A stretch of 27,755 nucleotides of DNA from Firmicutes bacterium UBA5559 (GTDB lineage Bacteria > Bacillota > Clostridia > Peptostreptococcales > Anaerovoracaceae), in the NCBI GenBank assembly GCA_002425705.1, contig DIMT01000030.1, positions 1 through 27,755 of the forward strand, in the 5' to 3' direction. This document shows, in pieces, positions 22,814-27,755 of the stretch. The translations under genes and the position numbers were made by a program. Below the pieces are notes generated by a model that had not been told where the DNA came from, did no database searches, and worked only from the letters and a program-made list of their open reading frames with translations. The stretch's first letter is position 1; each line of letters opens with the position of its first letter.

Positions 22814-22962
22814 CGATTTTTGACACTTTCGTGGAGCAGATACTCGATCTGACCGTTGATGGAACGGAAGTCATCCTCGGCCCAGTTGGCCAGCTCTTTC
22901 CAAAGGGTAGGAGAGAGGCGCAGCAGGATCTGCTTCTTATCGCCGGTCTTGTTGTCAGCCAT
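22777..22962 (-). CDS. Arc-like ribbon-helix-helix protein
   Basis: A 61-residue protein with the pattern of an Arc/MetJ-type ribbon-helix-helix DNA-binding domain: a short basic strand KKQILLRLSP, then helix LWKELANWAEDDF, a turn RSINGQ, and helix IEYLLHESVKN, ending with a charged tail. Start Met at 22962 was chosen because GGGAGG ends 6 bases upstream, while the ATG at 22968 touches the ribosome binding site. It lies 41 bases downstream of the SPFH gene on the same strand and probably shares its transcript. Its stop and last residues fall within the terminator hairpin of the convergent operon. It may act as regulator of its own operon; no toxin gene is next to it. Confidence 0.75.
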   Translation of the reverse strand: MADNKTGDKKQILLRLSPTLWKELANWAEDDFRSINGQIEYLLHESVKNRKKTKTSGHQED

Positions 22963-23003
22963 TTCCATCCTCCCTTCTAAATCTCAGCAATGCAATCAAC
23001 GAA

Positions 23004-24002
23004 CTAATAGATGCTGCCGCTGTTGACGATAGGCTGGGCATCCTTGTTGCCGCAAAGGACCACCAGCAGGTTGCTGACCATGGCCGCTTTTCGTTCTTCG
23101 TCCAGTTCCACCACATTATTTTCACTAAGCTGAGCCAGGGCCATTTCTACCATGCCTACGGCACCTTCTACGATCATTTTGCGGGCATCAATGATGGCAG
23201 AGGCCTGCTGTCGCTGCAGCATGGCAGCGGCGATTTCCGGGGCATAGGCCAGGTGGGTGATCCGGGCATCCATAATTTCGATACCAGCATTTTCTACGTT
23301 AGCCTGGATTTCTTCTTTCAGGCGGGCAGCGACTTCCAGACTGCTTCCACGGAGTGTCTTTTCATCCGCATCGGAGGCCATGTCATAGGGATAGAGGCGG
23401 ACGATGTTCCGAAGGGCGGAATCACACTGCATGGAAAGGAATTCCCGGTAATTGTCCACGTTAAAAACGGCTTTTGCTGTGTTTTCTACCCGCCACACGA
23501 CAACAATGCCGATGATGATGGGATTACCCAGCAAATCATTGATTTTCTGCTTATCGTTGTTCAGGGTCATGGTCTTCAGGGATATTTTTTTACTCATCCT
23601 GGGGACGGTGGCTTTCTTTGTTTCAGAGAGCTGCTCCGACAGGGTGGGATGGCTGGCAGCATTCACAGCTTCTGCTACCGGATTGAATCCCACGGAGAAG
23701 GGATTGACAAAGAAGATGCCTTCCTTCTTCAGAGTACCATAGTATTTACCGAAGAGGGTCAGGACCAACCCTTCGTTTGGTTTGATCACCTTGATGCCGG
23801 CAAAGATAAAGGGACCCAGGATACAGAAGTAGACCAGGCTCAGGATGAAAATAACCGGCTGGAATCCATAGAAACTTAGACTGTAGATAAATGCACCAAT
23901 AGAGCCCAGCATCAGCAGGATATTGACAATGAGGACCAGCATGCCGTTCATGGGCTTCAGGATGATTTCCTCATATTGAGGTTGTTTGGTAATCTCTTTC
24001 AT
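23004..24002 (-). CDS. SPFH/band-7 domain membrane protein
   Basis: A 332-residue membrane protein: two N-terminal hydrophobic segments (about residues 20-45 and 49-70) followed by an SPFH/band-7 domain beginning at VIKPNEGLVLTLFGKYYGT, the usual first strand of the domain, and continuing to helical regions with EVAARLKEEIQANVENAGIEIMDARITHLAYAPEIAAAMLQ-type residues, as in HflK/stomatin relatives. Members build oligomeric membrane microdomain scaffolds. The Met at 24002 follows AAAGGAAA; the longer frame from 24023 adds seven residues without ribosome binding site. The small ribbon-helix-helix gene follows on the same strand. Specific role unknown. Confidence 0.85.
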   Translation of the reverse strand: MKEITKQPQYEEIILKPMNGMLVLIVNILLMLGSIGAFIYSLSFYGFQPVIFILSLVYFCILGPFIFAGIKVIKPNEGLVLTLFGKYYGTLKKEGIFFVNPFSVGFNPVAEAVNAASHPTLSEQLSETKKATVPRMSKKISLKTMTLNNDKQKINDLLGNPIIIGIVVVWRVENTAKAVFNVDNYREFLSMQCDSALRNIVRLYPYDMASDADEKTLRGSSLEVAARLKEEIQANVENAGIEIMDARITHLAYAPEIAAAMLQRQQASAIIDARKMIVEGAVGMVEMALAQLSENNVVELDEERKAAMVSNLLVVLCGNKDAQPIVNSGSIY

Positions 24003-24027
24003 GGCCGTTTCCTTTCTTAACACAACA

Positions 24028-24056
24028 ATGATATTAAAATGATATCATAATCATAT
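24028..24056. promoter_or_regulatory. cluster of ATGATAT repeats upstream of the SPFH gene
   Basis: ATGATAT occurs at 24028-24034 and 24039-24045, with inverted copies at 24042-24048 (forming the 10-bp palindrome ATGATATCAT) and a related ATCATAT at 24050-24056. This lies 26-54 bases upstream of the SPFH start and could be an operator, perhaps for the linked ribbon-helix-helix protein. Confidence 0.35.
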
Positions 24057-24158
24057 TAACTCATTTGAGATGGAAAGTAAATAACATATTTGCGCATAAA
24101 AAGATACGTATTTGCTAAAAAAATAATACAATCTTGCGAAAATATTTCTAAATATCCC

Positions 24159-24186
24159 TTTACTATCCATTCGTTTCGTGTATAAT
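24159..24186 (+). promoter_or_regulatory. promoter of the polyamine operon
   Basis: TTTACT (24159-24164) and perfect TATAAT (24181-24186) with a 16-base spacer, about 60 bases before the decarboxylase start. The intergenic region 24003-24245 contains no other gene. Confidence 0.55.
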
Positions 24187-24245
24187 TAGGAATCGTGATA
24201 CAAATACGAAATAATAAAATTGTTATAGAAATGGAGGATGGAAGG

Positions 24246-25688
24246 ATGAGAGACCAAAACCGGATGCCCATTATGGAAGCCCTGCAGGAAGTTCGGAGCA
24301 GCCGGGTCCTGCCATTTGATGTCCCTGGACACAAACAGGGTAAGGGAAATCGGGAGCTGACAGAATTTCTGGGGGAACAATGCCTCAGCGTGGATGTCAA
24401 TTCCATGAAACCCTTGGACAATCTCTGTCATCCCACCTCCGTTATCCGGGAAGCTGAGATCCTGGCGGCAGAAGCTTTTCGGGCCCATCAAGCCTTTTTC
24501 ATGGTGGGGGGGACCACATCCTCCGTTCAGAGCATGGTCTTTGCTGCCTGCAAAGAGGGGGAAAAAATCATCCTACCCCGGAATGTCCACCGAAGTGCCA
24601 TCAATGCCCTGATCATCGGAGGAGCGGTACCGGTTTACGTCAACCCTCAGGTAGATGATCGGCTGGGGATTGCCCTGGGGATGGATCCGGTTGAACTGGA
24701 GCAGGTTATCCGGCAGAATCCGGATGCAAAAGCGATTCTGGTCAACAATCCTACCTATTATGGAATCTGCTCGGATCTGAAGCGGATTGTGGCGCTGGCC
24801 CATGAACAGGATATGCTGGTACTGGTGGACGAAGCCCATGGCACCCACTTCTATTTTTCCGATGAGCTGCCTCTGGCGGCCATGGACGGGGGAGCCGATA
24901 TGGCGGCGGTCAGTATGCATAAATCCGGAGGAAGCCTGACTCAAAGTTCCTTCCTTTTAACCGGGGAGAGGGTCAATGCTGATTACGTACGGCAGATCAT
25001 CAATCTGAGCCAGACCACCAGCGGGTCCTATCTTCTGATGGCCAGTCTGGATATTGCCCGGAAGAATATGGCCATCCACGGCAAGGAAATATTCCGGGAG
25101 GTCATAGCTCTGGCTCAGTACGCCCGGCGGGAAATCAACGCCATCAGCGGATACTACGCGTATGCGAAGGAGCTGATCAACGGAGGTTCTGTTTTTGACT
25201 TTGATATCACGAAGCTGTCGGTGAACACCCTGGATACGGGCCTTGCCGGTATCGAAGTGTATGATATCCTACGAGATGAATACGGGATCCAGATAGAATT
25301 CGGCGACTTGGGAAATATCCTGGCTTACCTGTCTGTTGGGGACCGGGAACCGGATGTGGAGCGGCTGGTGACAGCCCTGGCCGACCTTCAGCGGCGATAT
25401 AAAAAAGAAAGAACCGGTCTATTGGACCATGAATACATTAGTCCCGTGGTGGCCGCAGGGCCCAAGCAAGCCTTTTTCGGAAAGAAACAGTCCCTGCCCA
25501 TCGAGGAAACAGAAGGACGGATTTGCAGCGAATTTGTGATGCTGTATCCTCCCGGGATTCCCATCCTGGCCCCCGGAGAACGGATTACCAGGGAAATCCT
25601 GGACTACATCCGGTATGCCCGGGAGAAAGGATGCCTGGTCACCGGACCGGAGGACATGGGCATATCCAGGCTCAACGTCCTGGTGTGA
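24246..25688 (+). CDS. speA: Orn/Lys/Arg decarboxylase (fold type I)
   Basis: PLP-dependent decarboxylase of the group-III family in its short Firmicutes form (480 residues), like B. subtilis SpeA (arginine decarboxylase). Landmarks are the N-terminal FDVPGHKQGKG, VDVNSMKPLDNL, GGTTSSVQSMV (phosphate cup), VDEAHGTHFYF and the PLP lysine Lys226 in SMHKSGGSLTQSS. The start at 24246 has GGAGG 8 bases upstream; the frame extends upstream to 24195 without support. The substrate cannot be fixed by eye: arginine, lysine and ornithine are possible. Position ahead of speE and a carboxynorspermidine-dehydrogenase-like gene argues for arginine or ornithine, feeding putrescine synthesis. Confidence 0.88.
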   Translation: MRDQNRMPIMEALQEVRSSRVLPFDVPGHKQGKGNRELTEFLGEQCLSVDVNSMKPLDNLCHPTSVIREAEILAAEAFRAHQAFFMVGGTTSSVQSMVFAACKEGEKIILPRNVHRSAINALIIGGAVPVYVNPQVDDRLGIALGMDPVELEQVIRQNPDAKAILVNNPTYYGICSDLKRIVALAHEQDMLVLVDEAHGTHFYFSDELPLAAMDGGADMAAVSMHKSGGSLTQSSFLLTGERVNADYVRQIINLSQTTSGSYLLMASLDIARKNMAIHGKEIFREVIALAQYARREINAISGYYAYAKELINGGSVFDFDITKLSVNTLDTGLAGIEVYDILRDEYGIQIEFGDLGNILAYLSVGDREPDVERLVTALADLQRRYKKERTGLLDHEYISPVVAAGPKQAFFGKKQSLPIEETEGRICSEFVMLYPPGIPILAPGERITREILDYIRYAREKGCLVTGPEDMGISRLNVLV

Positions 25689-25701
25689 AAGGAGAACACA
25701 G

Positions 25702-26553
25702 TTGGAACTATGGTTTACGGAATCTCATACCAAAGGAGGACGATTTTCCATTCAGGTGGATCGCCATCTTTTTAGCGGCAACAGTGAGCATCAGCGGATC
25801 GATGTCTTCGAGTCGGAAACCTACGGACGGTTTCTGGCCCTGGACGGAAGGATGCGTCTGACGGAACGGGATGAGTTCATCTACCACGAAATGCTGGTCC
25901 ACGTTCCCATGGCGGTCCATCCCAAACCGGAAAAGGTGCTGGTGATCGGTGCCGGCGATGGGGGAGCTCTTCGGGAGTTGGCCAAATATGAGGAAATAAA
26001 GGAGATGGATCTGGTGGAAATCGACCAGATGGTGGTGGATGTCTGCCGGGAATATCTTCCCGGAACTGCCAGCGGCCTGGAAGATCCAAGGCTGAAAATC
26101 ACCTGCCAGAACGGGCTGAAAGCCATTCGGGGAATGGAAGGGGAATACGATGTGATCCTGATCGATTCCACGGATCCCTTCGGACCGGGAGAAGGGCTGT
26201 TCACCAAGGAATTTTACGGCAGCTGCTATAATGCCCTGAGGGAGGGCGGAATTATGGTGAATCAGCACGAAAGTCCTTTTTATGAAGAGGATTCACGGAT
26301 GATACAGACGGCTCATAAACGTATTCTGGAAATATTTCCGGAAGTGAAACTGTATCAGGCCCACATTCCAACCTATCCTTCCGGCTACTGGCTTTTTGGA
26401 TTTGCCTCCAAGGGCCTTCATCCGGTGGATGATCTTCGGGATCAGGCGTGGCAGGAAAAGGGAATCCAGACTAGATATTACAATACCCGGCTTCATCGGG
26501 GAGCCTTTGCCCTTCCCAATTATGTGGAAGAGCTTTTAAAAGATGTTGAATAG
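25702..26553 (+). CDS. speE: spermidine synthase (polyamine aminopropyltransferase)
   Basis: Transfers an aminopropyl group from decarboxylated SAM to putrescine. The 283-residue protein begins ELWFTESHTKGG, very like B. subtilis SpeE, has YHEMLVHVPM, the nucleotide-binding GAGDGGALRE near residue 83, and DSTDPFGPGEGLF with the catalytic Asp near residue 154. The TTG at 25702 is selected since AAAGGAG (25688-25694) precedes it and the N-terminus then matches the family; upstream frame starts overlap the decarboxylase gene. It follows the decarboxylase by 13 bases. No speD (SAM decarboxylase) is seen in the window, though it would be needed. Confidence 0.93.
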   Translation: MELWFTESHTKGGRFSIQVDRHLFSGNSEHQRIDVFESETYGRFLALDGRMRLTERDEFIYHEMLVHVPMAVHPKPEKVLVIGAGDGGALRELAKYEEIKEMDLVEIDQMVVDVCREYLPGTASGLEDPRLKITCQNGLKAIRGMEGEYDVILIDSTDPFGPGEGLFTKEFYGSCYNALREGGIMVNQHESPFYEEDSRMIQTAHKRILEIFPEVKLYQAHIPTYPSGYWLFGFASKGLHPVDDLRDQAWQEKGIQTRYYNTRLHRGAFALPNYVEELLKDVE

Positions 26554-26590
26554 GAAGGCGCGGCCTTCCAGTATATTTGGAGGAATAACA

Positions 26591-27755
26591 ATGGGAAAAG
26601 CATTGATCATCGGATGCGGAGGCGTTGCTTCCGTCGCTATTAAAAAATGTTGTCATAACAGCGAAGTCTTTGAAGAAATCATGATTGCCAGCCGGACCAA
26701 GAGCAAGTGCGACAAAATCAAAGAAGAGATGGAAGGGAAGACTAAAACCATCATCCATACGGCCAAGGTCGATGCAGACAATGTGCCAGAACTGGTGGAG
26801 CTGATCCGTAGCTTCCAGCCGGACGTGGTCCTGAATCTGGCCCTGCCTTATCAGGATCTGACCATCATGGATGCCTGCCTGGAAACCAAGACCCACTACA
26901 TCGACACCGCCAACTACGAGCCGTTGGACACTGCTAAGTTCGAGTACAAGTGGCAGTGGGCCTATCAGGAAAAATTTAAAGAAGCCGGCATCATCGGCCT
27001 TCTGGGCAGCGGTTTTGACCCGGGAGTTACCGGTGTGTTTTCCGCCTATGCCATGAAGCACCACTTCGATGAAATCAACTACATTGATATTTTGGACTGT
27101 AATGGAGGAGATCATGGCTATCCCTTCGCTACCAATTTCAATCCGGAAATCAACATCCGGGAGGTATCTGCCAAGGGCAGCTACTGGGAAAATGGGGAAT
27201 GGATCGAGACAGAACCCATGGAAATCAAACGGGAATATGACTTCAAGGGAGTAGGGAAAAAGGACATGTACCTGCTTCACCACGAAGAATTGGAATCTCT
27301 TGGCCTCAACATCAAAGGAATCAAACGAATCCGGTTTTTCATGACCTTTGGACAGAGCTACCTGACCCACCTGAAATGCCTGGAAAATGCCGGTATGACC
27401 TCCATCGAACCCATCGAATACGACGGAAAGATGATCGTACCCCTCCAGTTCCTGGCAGCCGTCCTGCCGGATCCTTCCAGCCTGGGTCCCAGAACGGTAG
27501 GAAAGACCAATATCGGCTGTATCTTCCAGGGGAAGAAGGATGGCAAGGACAAGACCTATTATCTTTACAACATCTGTGATCATCAGGAAGCCTACAGGGA
27601 GGTCGGATCTCAGGCCATTAGCTACACAACAGGCGTGCCGGCCATGATTGGTGCCATGCTGATTATGAACGGAACATGGACTGGAGCCGGCGTTTATAAC
27701 ATTGAAGAATTCGATCCGGATCCCTTTATGGACGCCCTGAACAAATGGGGACTGC
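26591..27755 (+). CDS. saccharopine dehydrogenase family protein, carboxynorspermidine dehydrogenase-like (partial)
   Basis: Open frame from the ATG at 26591 (after GGAGGAATAACA, 7 bases) to the window edge; the first 388 residues are present and the stop lies beyond. The Rossmann motif IIGCGGVASVAIKKC at residues 6-20 and the segment LLGSGFDPGVTGVFSAYA near residue 137 are typical of the Lys1/LYS9 family to which carboxynorspermidine dehydrogenase (CASDH) belongs. CASDH condenses putrescine or diaminopropane with aspartate semialdehyde using NADPH. Placement directly after a decarboxylase and speE supports a polyamine role, while saccharopine dehydrogenase activity is unlikely in this setting. 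The partner decarboxylase nspC would be expected downstream, outside the window. Confidence 0.85.
   Translation, partial: MGKALIIGCGGVASVAIKKCCHNSEVFEEIMIASRTKSKCDKIKEEMEGKTKTIIHTAKVDADNVPELVELIRSFQPDVVLNLALPYQDLTIMDACLETKTHYIDTANYEPLDTAKFEYKWQWAYQEKFKEAGIIGLLGSGFDPGVTGVFSAYAMKHHFDEINYIDILDCNGGDHGYPFATNFNPEINIREVSAKGSYWENGEWIETEPMEIKREYDFKGVGKKDMYLLHHEELESLGLNIKGIKRIRFFMTFGQSYLTHLKCLENAGMTSIEPIEYDGKMIVPLQFLAAVLPDPSSLGPRTVGKTNIGCIFQGKKDGKDKTYYLYNICDHQEAYREVGSQAISYTTGVPAMIGAMLIMNGTWTGAGVYNIEEFDPDPFMDALNKWGL

Noticed and set aside
22777..22962. Antitoxin of a toxin-antitoxin module
   Set aside because: The ribbon-helix-helix fold is shared with many antitoxins, but no toxin-sized partner is adjacent; the neighbour is an SPFH protein.
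26471..27583. 370-codon open frame on the minus strand inside the saccharopine dehydrogenase family gene
   Set aside because: Antisense shadow of a recognisable Rossmann protein; no plausible motifs or ribosome site.
1..27755. CRISPR arrays, insertion sequences, transposases, rRNA genes, replication origin
   Set aside because: Looked for regularly spaced repeats, transposase motifs, rRNA segments and DnaA-box clusters; none seen.

Overview
The window looks like chromosomal DNA of an anaerobic, low-to-mid GC Firmicute of the class Clostridia. Four observations support this: the tmk-holB-PSP1/ricT-trmN6-abrB gene order also known from Bacillus and Clostridia; an AbrB whose C-terminus is a CxxC/CxxC knuckle; a class III (Firmicutes-type) fructose bisphosphatase; and a complete six-gene Rnf complex in clostridial order (C-D-G-E-A-B). 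Genus and species cannot be fixed from the sequence alone. Shine-Dalgarno sites are strong, promoters are mostly sigma-A like, and most transcription units end in clear hairpin plus T-run terminators.

Layout. 1-4217: a possible end of an upstream gene, a terminator, a 35-codon membrane peptide, then tmk, holB, ricT and trmN6, closely packed, followed by a DUF948-like membrane protein and abrB. 4262-5689: murA with its own promoter, leader and terminator. 5733-10002: fbp (gluconeogenesis) followed by metY and metA, which together give O-acetylhomoserine formation and sulfhydrylation to homocysteine. 10003-15167: the rnfCDGEAB operon (ferredoxin:NAD+ oxidoreductase, ion pumping), bounded by terminators and preceded by a perfect 9-bp inverted repeat that may be an operator. 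15169-15651 (minus): a glycine-rich hypothetical membrane protein convergent with rnf. 15720-15883: tRNA-Arg(ACG) with near-consensus promoter and terminator.

15884-17810 is the clearest accessory patch. It holds two degenerate copies of the 3' end of the tRNA-Arg gene (15908-15922 and 17104-17140), a lipoprotein gene between them, and a flavodoxin-domain gene just beyond, all visibly more AT-rich than the neighbours. It looks like the scar of an element that used the tRNA as its target, although no integrase remains.

17927-22813 is a three-gene operon: an ICMT-like integral membrane methyltransferase, a GH3-family acyl-amido synthetase homologue, and a membrane GAF / degenerate GGDEF / HD-GYP protein. 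Translational overlap of the last two suggests one pathway; this is the best candidate for an undescribed system (small-molecule conjugation tied to c-di-GMP turnover). 22777-24002 (minus): an SPFH/band-7 membrane protein with a small ribbon-helix-helix protein. 24159-27755: polyamine genes, namely an Orn/Lys/Arg decarboxylase, spermidine synthase, and a saccharopine-dehydrogenase-family protein resembling carboxynorspermidine dehydrogenase that runs off the window. This suggests two alternative routes to triamines side by side.

No CRISPR array, insertion sequence, transposase, rRNA or replication origin was seen. All family names come from motif recognition by eye; no database search was run.
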